Positions 18,301 to 26,475 of a DNA stretch of 60,421 nucleotides are shown piece after piece; the first letter of the stretch is position 1; each line of letters begins with the position of its first letter. Position numbers and translations under genes: made by a program. The stretch covers positions 1 through 60,421 of the forward strand of contig JBHGAV010000022.1 of NCBI GenBank assembly GCA_041946685.1, in the 5' to 3' direction. This stretch comes from JBHGAV01 sp041946685. Its GTDB lineage: Bacteria > Acidobacteriota > Terriglobia > Bryobacterales > Bryobacteraceae. The notes under the pieces were generated by a model, which had not been told where the DNA came from, did not search any database, and worked only from the letters and a program-made list of their open reading frames with translations.

Positions 18301-18805
18301 GTTTGGCTCCGGTGGAAATAATGGGCAGTTCTTCGACAACGCTGGATGAGATGCTGGTCGGGGAGCTCGTCGTCGAGATGTCGAGTATGGGAGCCTCCCC
18401 CGTAACCGTCACGGACTCCGTGAGCGCGCCCGGCTGGATCGTGAAGTCCACGCGGATCACCACCTCGGAGCGAATCAAGATAGGCTCGCGCACTATGCTG
18501 GCGAAGCCTTCTTTTCTCACCGCCACGCGGTACGTGCCGACCGGCAGGCTCGCCGCTATATAGATGCCCTGTTCGTTGGTCGCCAGATCCAGCGTGCTGT
18601 TGGTCTGGGTTTCGACCACCTGGACCTTGGCGTCCGGCACCCGGGCGCCGCTAGGATCGACAACGATGCCTTCGATTCTGCCTCGTCCGGTCTGCGCCCA
18701 TATAACGCTCGCGGCCAGCGCAACAACCACCAGGTAGCAGGTCAGCCTCAAACCAGCGCCGGCTGCTGCCGGCGCGTGAAATAGTGATGCACGCTTGCAT
18801 CCCAT
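15305..18805 (-). CDS. TonB-dependent receptor, Oar-like (1166 aa)
   Basis: An outer-membrane receptor for energised uptake of a ligand, probably an oligosaccharide judging by its neighbours. The ATG at 18805 follows a strong AAGGAGG site by 6 nt; upstream in-frame codons have no such support. A signal peptide is followed by a carboxypeptidase-regulatory domain (GRIEGIVVDPSGARVPDA, GTYRVAVRKEGF), the plug (EAFIDGGPGTG, EFSLVTNAFNAEYGGFGNWF, TIKSGTNDFHGSVF) and a long barrel ending in Phe (QISAKITF), as expected for Bam-dependent insertion. No SusD-like partner is encoded nearby. It heads a two-gene unit with the Tat-exported oxidoreductase. Confidence 0.93.
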   Translation of the reverse strand: MGCKRASLFHAPAAAGAGLRLTCYLVVVALAASVIWAQTGRGRIEGIVVDPSGARVPDAKVQVVETQTNSTLDLATNEQGIYIAASLPVGTYRVAVRKEGFASIVREPILIRSEVVIRVDFTIQPGALTESVTVTGEAPILDISTTSSPTSISSSVVEELPIISTGAKRNITQLLVNLPGLTSYNPNDRESATWSPRVNGSLVGNTEAFIDGGPGTGISTGRGALEEVGPSVEMVGEFSLVTNAFNAEYGGFGNWFTNVTIKSGTNDFHGSVFNHYSNNALKARSFFVPRITAGNQNEGGVTIGGPVVLPGIYNGRNKTFFFASEGLYFTRNGPSLESRTIPTVEFKRGDFSKLVNAAGVQIPIFDPASTRSDGKGSYVRDAFAGNVIPTSMISTPSKLITAMMPDPDIPGALTQNFYSRAFSGTMWPFFNNYVTTAKVDHNVSTKQKLSVLYTNQIRHRQLQGQGQGWVDRYKWDSEQTVPLDQLLYQRANSWRVRVNHDYVFSPAVLNHVTLSVDRYINLGAAASAGKGWNTKLGLKGFPADNGTFPTIAFSGGTASSMSINRAYDNKSFEIRSRIDQSIMWTRGTHTMKFGFYYARNTINTINLGAPAGSFTFTNNMTSQPNAGSNYSLWGHSFASFLLGAVGSASTTITDMSGPRIRTGALFAQDDWRITSKLTMSYGLRWDYTQPPFEVNNKMSSFAPEAANPAAGGLPGALVFAKTYGRSLMDPWRKGFGPRLGLAYQLGEKTVLRGSGGIYYATPNLGVVTTGYTNSPSFSSPDGWTPVYNWGTEAFPQSFKMPPVMDPSFVNGQAITWLPRNRSRLPQIVSWTFGIQRQIGPRIAVDASYIGSKSTHLDIATSLNAVDAKNLSLGSLLLQNITSAAAVAAGYKEPFPGFANQTGANTVAQSLKPWPQYTAVNVSAGPDGIGKMHSLQLKANKRLSNGLTFTSFFTWMKSMTNNTAQYPLNRNMGISVDSTAVPAVFGFTWTYELPFGPGKPLANWTHPAARRLVSGWTVNGFLRYQSGWALGISAPNTLSALGYSSKTANYVGGTPTLITNPREFEPTTSRYLNAAAFGIPSTYAFGNLAPTLDWLRGFSSKAESFQVGKLTRITERVGLDLNLDLQNPFNFHRWQNPATAINDSLNFGKVTAAGEGRTAQISAKITF

Positions 18806-19008
18806 TGTGTGCCTCCTTCTTCGCGGCTCCCGGGCGGCGGCACCTGCGCCGGCAGCGCCCAGGCAGCCCGGCGCGCTCTTGCACAGGCGGGCAGCCCTAG
18901 CCCGACACATCTCCCGACTGTCCACCGCGCGTTTCACTTTCGAATCTGCGCACCCTGAAGGGTGCAGCCACACCGGCTACAGAATCGCGCGAATACGTCG
19001 CTCCAGAT

Positions 19009-19037
19009 TTTATATATCAAAAGTAATCCATATGCAA
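19009..19037 (-). promoter_or_regulatory. Promoter of the receptor at 15305-18805
   Basis: On the minus strand TTGCAT (19032-19037), a 17-bp spacer and TATAAA (19009-19014) form a good sigma-70 promoter in an AT-rich patch. The resulting 5' untranslated leader would be about 195 nt. Confidence 0.6.
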
Positions 19038-19065
19038 TGCCTGCTCACAACATTTTGGCTAGTAG

Positions 19066-19093
19066 ATCTGTCGTGCGATTGGTATTGACAGAT
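19066..19093. repeat. 7-bp inverted repeat over the -35 box
   Basis: ATCTGTC (19066-19072) and GACAGAT (19087-19093) are exact inverted arms with centres 21 bp apart, two helical turns. The right arm overlaps the TTGACA of the promoter at 19085. This resembles a repressor site; the partner protein is unknown. Confidence 0.45.
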
Positions 19094-19113
19094 GTGGGCA
19101 GGTGAAGCATAAT
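19085..19113 (+). promoter_or_regulatory. Promoter of the 19169-22755 operon
   Basis: TTGACA (19085-19090), a 17-bp spacer and CATAAT (19108-19113) match the sigma-70 consensus at eleven of twelve box positions. Transcription would start near 19120, giving a leader of about 50 nt. Confidence 0.7.
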
Positions 19114-19168
19114 TCTTAGTTCTTGTGGGAGCGGCGTCGGCGGCTGGTCCGGTAGAAAGGAGTGTCTT

Positions 19169-20122
19169 GTGTACACCAGACGGGATTTCGGCAAGATGGC
19201 GTTGGCGGCCGCACCAATCTCAAGGGCCCTCGCTGCGGTGAACTCAACCTTTGGCGGAGTGCGGATCGGTGTGCAGTCGGCCAGCTTCTCTTTCAGCGGT
19301 CTTGGAATTGACCAGATCATCCAGACCATGGTCGAGGTCGGAATCGCCGAGACGGACGTCATGTCGGAGCACGTGGAGAACTACCTGGGAGGCCCGGTAG
19401 CCCTGCCGGGAGCCGGCCGCCCCGGCCCATGGGCCCGCCCACCCGGTGGTCCCCCGGCGGCGGACCGCGGATCCGGGCCCGGCACGGCCCCGCGGGGCGC
19501 CGCCCCGGACCCGGCCGCACGGGAGGCGCTGCGCAAGTGGCGGCTGACGACTCCTCTGGAGAGCTTTCGGGCCGTCGGCAAGAAATTTCAGGAGGCCGGT
19601 TTGGTTTATTTCTCCCACAACCTGAGCTTCCGTGACGACTTCACTGATGAGGAAATCGATCGCGGGTTTCAGATGGCCATGGCCCTTGGAACGAGGATTA
19701 TCACCGCCTCCTCGCCCTTGACCGTGTTCCCGCGCCTCGTGCCCTTCGCAGAGAAGTACAGGTTCAAGGTTGCGCTGCACAACCACGGAAACGGGCCGGA
19801 GGACTTTGCCAAGATCATGGCGATGTCGGAGAACTTCTGGATCAACCTGGACCTGGGGCACTTCGTCGCGGCCGGTCATGACCCGATCGCCTACATCAAA
19901 GAGAACCACGCACGCATCACGAATATCCACCTGAAGGACCGGAAGAAGAGCAATGGTCCGGAAATGCCTTTCGGCCAGGGGGATTCTCCCCTCAAGGAGG
20001 CTCTGCAACTGCTCAAGAAGGAGAAGTACGGGTTTCCGGCCGACATCGAGCTCGTTGGCCCTGCCGGCCCGAAGGCGGAGTTGACCGCTTGCCTCAAGTT
20101 CTGCAAGGACGCTCTGGAGTAG
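19169..20122 (+). CDS. Tat-exported TIM-barrel sugar isomerase/epimerase-like protein
   Basis: A 317-residue member of the xylose-isomerase-like TIM-barrel family (AP endonuclease 2 fold). It starts with GTG, 6 nt after a clear AAAGGAG site. The N-terminus (TRRDFGKMALAAAPISRALA) is a Tat-like signal, so it should act in the periplasm. Barrel motifs are GVQSASFSFSG, GLVYFSHNLSF, VALHNHGNG, FWINLDLGHFVAAGHD, ITNIHLKDRKK and GFPADIELVGPAG; the His, Asp and Glu residues in them are the usual metal ligands. A Gly/Pro/Arg-rich insert occupies nt 19384-19530. Related TIM-barrel proteins epimerise sugars or cleave 3-keto-glycosides. The MFS gene follows 3 bp later. Confidence 0.85.
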   Translation: MYTRRDFGKMALAAAPISRALAAVNSTFGGVRIGVQSASFSFSGLGIDQIIQTMVEVGIAETDVMSEHVENYLGGPVALPGAGRPGPWARPPGGPPAADRGSGPGTAPRGAAPDPAAREALRKWRLTTPLESFRAVGKKFQEAGLVYFSHNLSFRDDFTDEEIDRGFQMAMALGTRIITASSPLTVFPRLVPFAEKYRFKVALHNHGNGPEDFAKIMAMSENFWINLDLGHFVAAGHDPIAYIKENHARITNIHLKDRKKSNGPEMPFGQGDSPLKEALQLLKKEKYGFPADIELVGPAGPKAELTACLKFCKDALE

Positions 20123-20125
20123 CTC

Positions 20126-21262
20126 ATGCTGATCTTCGCTGCGAGTATCGCGGTCTTTGTATACGGGATGGTGGCCGCCATGCTGGGGACCATCAATCCC
20201 GGCCTGGCCGCCAGGTTCGGCCTTGATAACGTCCAGACAGGATACATGGCTTTGGCCCAGGGCCTGGGCCTTGTCATCGCCTCTGTTTCCGTGGGCCCTC
20301 TCATGGACAGACGGGGCAAGAAGGTCGGCTTGCTGCTGGGATTGGGCTTTGTGACTGTCGCGATGCTCATCCTGGCCAACGCCACAGGCTACGAAATGGC
20401 CATGGCGGCGATGCTGCTCATGGGCGTCGGCGGCGGCATCACGATCACCGGCGCCAACGCTCTCGGCAGCGACGTCAGCGAGTCTCGCCGCGCGACGGTG
20501 CTCAATTTCTTGAATGTCTTCGTCGGCCTGGGCGGCATGGTCACGCCGTTCGTCGCCGGGAATTTGCTCTCCAGCGACGCCGTGCGGGTGGCTTACGGCG
20601 GGGCCATCCTGACCGCGATCGCCCTTCTGGTTCAGCTCGCGACCAGAATGCCGACTCCGTCTGCGAGCGGCGTGAAGGCAGGCGGGTCCGGCGCCGTATT
20701 CAAGAGGCCGGTCCTATACCTTCTTGCTCTCACCATATTCCTGTACACCGCCTGCGAGTTCGGCGTGTGGAACTGGCTGGTCCGGTATCTGATTATTCAG
20801 GGCATCGAGGAGTCCAGGGCGCTGACGATCCTTTCCCTGGGATTTGCGCTTGGCATGCTGTTGGGGCGCGTGGCGATCGCGCCGGTGTTGATCAAGGTTG
20901 CTCCGCTTACCGTCACGCTGGGATCAGCGGTCGCGATGGCGATCACCACCTTCGCAATGCTGAGGGTTTCCGATCCCACCTCGGCCGCCGTAGTCGTATT
21001 CTGCGTCGGCCTTGCCATGGCTCCCCTGTTTCCCACGACAGTGGCCGTGACCGGCAATACGTTCAAGCAGGGCACGGCCACGGCGATCGGATTCATGATC
21101 ACGTGTGGATTCAGCGGCGTGACGCTAAGCTCGCCCCTCATCGGGTGGCTCTCTGGCGCCGACCCCAAGGGGCTCAGAACCGGGCTGATGGTGTTGCCCG
21201 TGTTTTCGGCCATGATTGCCGCGATCAACTTGGCGCTCCGTAGAAGGACGGATTTGCGTTGA
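20126..21262 (+). CDS. MFS transporter
   Basis: A 378-residue inner-membrane carrier with about 12 predicted helices. The helix 2-3 loop reads VGPLMDRRGKKVGL, a normal MFS signature. It begins 3 bp after the TIM-barrel gene, so the two are probably translationally coupled. It may import the sugar or sugar acid made by the exported isomerase-like protein. The following aldehyde dehydrogenase would then act in the cytoplasm. The substrate cannot be assigned. Confidence 0.82.
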   Translation: MLIFAASIAVFVYGMVAAMLGTINPGLAARFGLDNVQTGYMALAQGLGLVIASVSVGPLMDRRGKKVGLLLGLGFVTVAMLILANATGYEMAMAAMLLMGVGGGITITGANALGSDVSESRRATVLNFLNVFVGLGGMVTPFVAGNLLSSDAVRVAYGGAILTAIALLVQLATRMPTPSASGVKAGGSGAVFKRPVLYLLALTIFLYTACEFGVWNWLVRYLIIQGIEESRALTILSLGFALGMLLGRVAIAPVLIKVAPLTVTLGSAVAMAITTFAMLRVSDPTSAAVVVFCVGLAMAPLFPTTVAVTGNTFKQGTATAIGFMITCGFSGVTLSSPLIGWLSGADPKGLRTGLMVLPVFSAMIAAINLALRRRTDLR

Positions 21263-21315
21263 GGGGGCCTGAACGACTGCCCCGAGAAACATGTCTGTAA
21301 CCGTGAGGTGAAACG

Positions 21316-22755
21316 ATGAAGATGATCTTGAATGGACACTTGGTTGATTCGGTGTCCCGTCGGGTTCTCGAAGTTCGCAATCCGGCCACGCAAGAAGTGA
21401 TTGACTGTGTTCCCAGCGCAAATGCCGAGGATGTTCACAATGCGATTGAGACGGCCAAGCGCGGAAAGCCCGTCATGGCGGCCCTCCCCGCGCATCGTCG
21501 AGCCGAGATTCTGAGGAAGACCGCCGATCTGATCGGCAGCCGGCACGAGGAACTCAGTCGACTGCTCAGTCGCGAGAACGGCAAGACTATCCGGCAGTGC
21601 CGTTTCGAAATGACGACCACGCAGCGGCTGTTCGTGGATTTCGGCGAGGAGGCCAAGCGGATCGGGGGCCACTACCTCCCCATGGACGCCGTGCCGGGAC
21701 TCGAACACATGATTGCCTACACCATCCGGCAGCCGATCGGCATCGTCGTCGGCATTGTTCCCTTCAACTACCCTCCGGAGCTTTTCGCACACAAGATCCC
21801 CGGCGCTTTGGCGGCGGGCAACTCCGTGATCGTGAAACCCCCCAGCAAGTGCCCGCTGACCATCCTGCGTATTGGGGAGCTCATCCTTGAGGCGGGCCTT
21901 CCCCCGGAGGGGATGCAGATGATTACGGGGTCCCCCCAGGATATGGGCGACGAGTTGTTCACCAATCCGGCAATCGGAATGATCAGCCTGACAGGCAGCG
22001 TGGCCTCGGCCAGAGAGATCGCGCGCAAGGCCGCCGGGACCCTCAAGCGCCTTGCCTTCGAGCTGGGCGGCACGGACCCGATGATCATTCTGGAAGACGC
22101 CAACCTGGGGGCCGCCGCCGATGCGGTCGTTCAGGGCCGACTGACCAACGGGGCCGGTCAGATCTGCTGCGCGGTGAAGCGAGTGTTGGTACAGGCGTCG
22201 GTATACGACGAGTTCCTGGCCTTGCTGGTGGAGCGTGTCGCCCGGATCAAGATGGGTGACCCGTTGCAGGAAGACACCGACTTGGGTCCGCTCATCTCGC
22301 CCGCCGACGCCGAGAAGGTGCATGCCGCCGTACAGAAAGCTATCGAGGCGGGAGCCAAGTGTCTGATTGGAGGCGAAAGAGTTGGGGCCTCATTCTACAA
22401 GCCGACCGTCCTGGTCGATGTGAACCCCGACATGTGTGTGATGAGGGACGAGGTTTTCGGCCCCGTAGCTCCGATGTATCCGTTCAAGGACCTGGAGGAG
22501 GCCGTCAGGATCGCTAACGATTCGACGTTCGGTCTTCAGTCGAGCGTGTTTTCCGAAAGCATCCGCAATGCCCTGAAAGTCGCGCACAAACTGGAGGCCG
22601 GTGGAGTGGTGATCAACGGGCCAAGCGCCTTCCGTCCCGGCAACGTGCCCTTCGGTGGATACAAGCAGAGTGGGATCGGCCGCGAAAGCATTTCTGAAAC
22701 CGTGAGGGACATGACCGAAGAAAAGGCTATCATCCTCAATCAGATTCTGATGTAG
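21316..22755 (+). CDS. NAD(P)-dependent aldehyde dehydrogenase
   Basis: A 479-residue cytoplasmic aldehyde dehydrogenase. Motifs are GIVPFNYPPELFAHKIPGALAAGN (coenzyme site), FELGGTDP with the general-base Glu at about 249, NGAGQICCAVKR with the catalytic Cys at about 284, and EVFGPVAPMYPF. The AGQICC block resembles the lactaldehyde, succinate-semialdehyde and alpha-ketoglutarate-semialdehyde branches. It closes the operon with the TIM-barrel protein and MFS carrier, which favours an aldehyde formed during breakdown of a sugar or sugar acid. The ATG lies about 6 nt after GTGAGGTG. Confidence 0.92.
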   Translation: MKMILNGHLVDSVSRRVLEVRNPATQEVIDCVPSANAEDVHNAIETAKRGKPVMAALPAHRRAEILRKTADLIGSRHEELSRLLSRENGKTIRQCRFEMTTTQRLFVDFGEEAKRIGGHYLPMDAVPGLEHMIAYTIRQPIGIVVGIVPFNYPPELFAHKIPGALAAGNSVIVKPPSKCPLTILRIGELILEAGLPPEGMQMITGSPQDMGDELFTNPAIGMISLTGSVASAREIARKAAGTLKRLAFELGGTDPMIILEDANLGAAADAVVQGRLTNGAGQICCAVKRVLVQASVYDEFLALLVERVARIKMGDPLQEDTDLGPLISPADAEKVHAAVQKAIEAGAKCLIGGERVGASFYKPTVLVDVNPDMCVMRDEVFGPVAPMYPFKDLEEAVRIANDSTFGLQSSVFSESIRNALKVAHKLEAGGVVINGPSAFRPGNVPFGGYKQSGIGRESISETVRDMTEEKAIILNQILM

Positions 22756-22918
22756 TCTGACGCAGGCCGTTTCAGCGGCAGGTGGGTAGAATCAGGTCAG
22801 CCAGGGATTAACATATTTGAAAATGTGTAGATTACGAAGCGCACTCATCAAGCTAGTGCAACCCTGTCGGTTTCGGAGCGATCAGGTTGAAATGCGTGAA
22901 AACGAAGGTTTGTAAAGC

Positions 22919-22935
22919 CTGCTTACAGCAAGCAG
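22919..22935. repeat. Small perfect palindrome upstream of the receptor promoter
   Basis: CTGCTT (22919-22924) and AAGCAG (22930-22935) are inverted arms around ACAGC. It lies about 15 bp upstream of the -35 box at 22952 and could be an activator or repressor site. The evidence is symmetry and position only. Confidence 0.3.
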
Positions 22936-22945
22936 ACGCTACATT

Positions 22946-22958
22946 TTGTCGTTGACAA
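22946..22958. promoter_or_regulatory. Compact palindrome overlapping the -35 box
   Basis: TTGTC (22946-22950) and GACAA (22954-22958) are inverted arms around GTT, and the right arm forms most of the TTGACA -35 box. A similar TGTC-TT-GACA palindrome overlaps the -35 box of the receptor at 36638, so the two receptors may share a regulator. Confidence 0.4.
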
Positions 22959-22980
22959 GGCTTCATTTCCTGCATACAAT
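22952..22980 (+). promoter_or_regulatory. Strong promoter of the receptor-esterase operon
   Basis: TTGACA (22952-22957), a 17-bp spacer and TACAAT (22975-22980) differ from consensus at one position. Transcription would start near 22987, about 15 nt before the ATG, so the leader is very short. Confidence 0.75.
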
Positions 22981-23001
22981 CTCTCGAGAAGGGGATCTGC
23001 C

Positions 23002-26000
23002 ATGAGCAAGGTTGTGAAGTCAGGTTTCACGCTAGCAGTGCTGCTTGTTGGCCTAGTCTGTTCCTGCCTGGCCCAGGACCGCGGGTCGATTGCGGGGACT
23101 GTAACGGATGCCTCAGGTGCCGTGATCCCGGCCGCAAAGATTCGGATCGTGCAGGAGGGGACCAACGCCAGTTGGAGCCTTCAGAGCAACGAGGTTGGCT
23201 GGTACTATGCACCGAATATGCCACTCGGCAATTACCGGGTGATCGTGCAGAAAGAGGGGTTTGCCACGGCGACCAGTGGGACGGTTGAGATCCGGTCCCA
23301 GGCGAACGTCCGGGTGGACATCAAGCTCCAGGTCGGCACAATTGCGGAGAGCGTCGAGGTCAGCGCTCAGGCCGAGCTCCTCGACACGGCGACCGCCACC
23401 CGCACGGCCAGCCTGGGAGCCAAGCAGATCGATGAGCTGCCCTTCATCAGCTTCGGCGAACATGCCAACATCACGAGCTACCTACAGTACCTGCCCGGCG
23501 CAGAGAGCACGCCGGCGATTACCGGCTCACCGTCTGGCTCCAACACCTCGCCGATCATGAACGGAAGCCAGGCTATGGCCACCGAGGTGTTCGTGGATGG
23601 CGCGCCGGCCAGCGACGGGGTCTTTCAGGGATCGATCTGGGAGAACGGCTCCACGCCGAACCACTATGCGGAGTTCAACATCGTCACGAACGCCTTCAGC
23701 GCCGAATACGGGCGCACGGGGACGTGGTTCTACAGCGTGACGACAAAGGGCGGAACAAATGACGTGCATGGCAGCGTTTACGACAACTTCGTGAATACCG
23801 CCCTGAACGCGCGCGACTTCTTCACGGCCACGCGTCAAATCTACCACCAGAACGGTGGCGGATATACGTTGGGCGGACCGGTCTACATACCCAAGGTGTA
23901 CGACGGCCGCAACAAGACGTTCTTCTTCTTCGGGCAGGATCTGTTCTACAGCAAAGGAGCGATGACCGGGACTCTGATGACCATTCCGACCATGGCCATG
24001 CGTCAGGGCGACTTCAGCGGCTACAGGGATGGCGCCGGTAATGTCATACCCGTCTTCGATCCGAGTTCAACGGACGCATCTCGAGTGCGGACTCAGTTCC
24101 CGGGCAACCAGATCCCGTTGAGCAGGTTCAGTGCGGTTTCGAAGAATGTCCTGGCGCTAATGCCGCCCCCGGATCTGCCCGGCGTGAACAACAACTGGCG
24201 CAGCCGCACCGGCGCGAATCCGCTGTTCAACAACTTCACCGAGACGACCCGGGTGGACCACAGCCTGTCTGACAGGCAGAAGTTCTACATTTCTTACGCC
24301 GACCAGTACCGCCCCCGGAAGATCGCCGGCATCGGATGGGGCGCGGAAAGTCCGCTGGAAGGCTTGCAGTACCAGCCCCTGCATTCCCGGACCGCACGCT
24401 TAAACGTCGACTCCACCTTCCGCACCACGCTCATAAACCATGTCACCTTTGGGTATGACTACTATCTGAATCCCGCGGTCGACTACACTGCCGGCCAGGG
24501 GTGGAACACCAAGCTGGGACTCAGAAATCTGCCATACGACACCGGCTCCTTTCCGAGCATTTCGTTCTCCGGCGGGACGAATGCTCCGACACGCATCGGC
24601 GGTGGCCAATACAGCTATCTTGGCACTTCCCGCTGGACTTTCAATGACTCCCTGACATGGATTAAGGGCAGCCATTTTCTCAAATTCGGAGGCAGCTATT
24701 GGTTCAATATCCGCAACGACCGGGCCAAGGCCAACGGGAACGGGACTTGGACGTTCACCAACCAGATAACGAGCCAGCCCACGGCGGCGCAGTACGGATC
24801 CTGGGGTAGCTCATTTGCCTCTTTCCTGCTGGGCGAAGTGGGTACGACTTCCACTAAGGGTGGGACTTACCTGGCCGCTCGCGTCCCCTACCAGGCTCTC
24901 TTTGTGCAGGATGAATGGCACGTTTCGAACAGACTTTCCCTGTCGCTCGGGTTGCGCTGGGAGAACAACTCACCGCCGTACGACAAGTATGACCGTTGGG
25001 CCAACTTCAGCCCGACCACGCCCAACACCCGCGCGGGGAACATCCTGGGCGCGCTGGTGTTTGCGGGGAAAGGCCCCGGTACCATCAACGCCCGGACGAC
25101 CATAAAGCCTTGGCGCAAGGGCTTCGCTCCACGCTTTGGATACGTCTACCAGTTCACTCCCAGGCTGGTCATGCGCGGATCGTTTGGAATCTACTACGCG
25201 CCTCCTGCATTCGGCGGTTCAACCCCCGGCGCCAATGCACTGACTCTCCAGTGGTACCAGAGCGCGGTGACATTCTCTTCCCCCGACGGCTACACGCCGT
25301 ACTACCAGTGGGACAGCCCGTACCCGAGTTACACGCCGGCGGTCAACGATCCCACATTTCTGAACGGCCAGTCCGTTGCCTGGTACAAGGACGATTGGGC
25401 CCGGATGGGTCCGATAGTCAACTGGACGGTAGGCTTTCAGTATCAACTGTCGTCCAATATGCTGTTGGATGTGAGCTATCTGGGCCGTCATGCAACATCT
25501 CAGCAGGCGAGCGCGCTGAACAGCCCCAACGTGCTGGATCCGTCCTACCTTGCGCTGGGTACGCTTCTCACGCAGCGCGCTGACTCCGCCGCGGCCGTGG
25601 CCGCCGGCATCAGGCTGCCGTGGGCCGGATTTGGGAGCTTCAATCTCCCTACGGTGGGGCAGGCGCTGCGTCCCTATCCGCAATACTCAGGAATCACGCA
25701 TCAGGACGCACAGGTTGGCATCGCCCGCTACAATTCACTTCAGATCAAGCTGACGAAGCGTTACTCGCACGGTCTGATGATCATGAGCAGTTTCACGTGG
25801 TCAAAGAACCTGACCAACATCCCCTCCGGGTTCTTCGGCGGAGGCAACGTCCAAGGCCCATGGGAAAGGAACAAAATTATCTCGCCCAGCCCAACCACTC
25901 TGCCCGCCGACTTCAAGATCAGCCTGGTATACGATCTGCCGTTCGGCGCCGGCAAGGCTTTGCTGAACAAGAACAACAAGCTGCTCAACGGATTCGCGGG

Positions 26001-26463
26001 CGGATGGCAAGTCGTGTTCTTCATGGAGCGCGCATCCGGCAGCGCCATGAGCATAAGCGCTGCCAACACCCTCAGCTCATACGGGATTGCGGCCAAGAGG
26101 GCTAGCGTCAATCTCGGTGTGCCCTTGACGCTGCAAACGGACATGGGCAGTTTCGAACCGGCTACCGACAAGTACATCAACCGCGCTGCCTTCTATTCCC
26201 CCTCCACGTACGAGCTCGGAAATACCGCGACAACGCTGGACTGGTTGCGCGGCTGGCCGTTAAAGGCAGAGTCGGCCTCCATCAACAAGACATTTCGTAT
26301 CTATGAGCGGCTCTCCTTCAAACTCGGGTGCGACTTCCAGAACCCGTTCAACTTCGTCCGCTGGAACAATCCGGTGACGAACCTGACTGCGTCGAATTTC
26401 GGAATGGTGACAGGTACCGCTCCGGGCCGGCGGGTTCAATTGAACGCGGAGATCAATTTCTGA
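23002..26463 (+). CDS. TonB-dependent receptor, Oar-like (1153 aa)
   Basis: An outer-membrane receptor with signal peptide (TLAVLLVGLVCSCLAQ) and carboxypeptidase-regulatory domain (about 28-110; AGTVTDASGAVIPAAK, GNYRVIVQKEGF). The plug (TEVFVDGAPASDGVF, EFNIVTNAFSAEYGRTGTWF, TTKGGTNDVHGSVY) is followed by a barrel ending in Phe (RVQLNAEINF). A AGAAGGGG site lies 10 nt before the ATG. It is the first gene of a run encoding an esterase, an SGNH hydrolase and an alpha/beta-hydrolase, which suggests uptake of an acylated glycan or aromatic-ester-bearing oligosaccharide. No SusD homolog follows it. Confidence 0.94.
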   Translation: MSKVVKSGFTLAVLLVGLVCSCLAQDRGSIAGTVTDASGAVIPAAKIRIVQEGTNASWSLQSNEVGWYYAPNMPLGNYRVIVQKEGFATATSGTVEIRSQANVRVDIKLQVGTIAESVEVSAQAELLDTATATRTASLGAKQIDELPFISFGEHANITSYLQYLPGAESTPAITGSPSGSNTSPIMNGSQAMATEVFVDGAPASDGVFQGSIWENGSTPNHYAEFNIVTNAFSAEYGRTGTWFYSVTTKGGTNDVHGSVYDNFVNTALNARDFFTATRQIYHQNGGGYTLGGPVYIPKVYDGRNKTFFFFGQDLFYSKGAMTGTLMTIPTMAMRQGDFSGYRDGAGNVIPVFDPSSTDASRVRTQFPGNQIPLSRFSAVSKNVLALMPPPDLPGVNNNWRSRTGANPLFNNFTETTRVDHSLSDRQKFYISYADQYRPRKIAGIGWGAESPLEGLQYQPLHSRTARLNVDSTFRTTLINHVTFGYDYYLNPAVDYTAGQGWNTKLGLRNLPYDTGSFPSISFSGGTNAPTRIGGGQYSYLGTSRWTFNDSLTWIKGSHFLKFGGSYWFNIRNDRAKANGNGTWTFTNQITSQPTAAQYGSWGSSFASFLLGEVGTTSTKGGTYLAARVPYQALFVQDEWHVSNRLSLSLGLRWENNSPPYDKYDRWANFSPTTPNTRAGNILGALVFAGKGPGTINARTTIKPWRKGFAPRFGYVYQFTPRLVMRGSFGIYYAPPAFGGSTPGANALTLQWYQSAVTFSSPDGYTPYYQWDSPYPSYTPAVNDPTFLNGQSVAWYKDDWARMGPIVNWTVGFQYQLSSNMLLDVSYLGRHATSQQASALNSPNVLDPSYLALGTLLTQRADSAAAVAAGIRLPWAGFGSFNLPTVGQALRPYPQYSGITHQDAQVGIARYNSLQIKLTKRYSHGLMIMSSFTWSKNLTNIPSGFFGGGNVQGPWERNKIISPSPTTLPADFKISLVYDLPFGAGKALLNKNNKLLNGFAGGWQVVFFMERASGSAMSISAANTLSSYGIAAKRASVNLGVPLTLQTDMGSFEPATDKYINRAAFYSPSTYELGNTATTLDWLRGWPLKAESASINKTFRIYERLSFKLGCDFQNPFNFVRWNNPVTNLTASNFGMVTGTAPGRRVQLNAEINF

Positions 26464-26475
26464 TATGAGGAAGCT

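Larger units (their letters stand above)
18806..19168. other. Divergent intergenic region between receptor and isomerase operons
   Basis: This 363-bp region carries back-to-back promoters: one leftward for the receptor (19009-19037) and one rightward for the TIM-barrel gene (19085-19113), plus a 7-bp inverted repeat over the rightward -35 box. The part next to the receptor (18810-18970) is a GC-rich leader of about 190 nt. No gene is supported in it. Confidence 0.7.

Noticed and set aside
20797..22323. A 508-residue open frame antisense to the MFS and aldehyde dehydrogenase genes
   Set aside because: Long antisense frames are expected in GC-rich coding DNA; it spans two well-supported genes and shows no domain.
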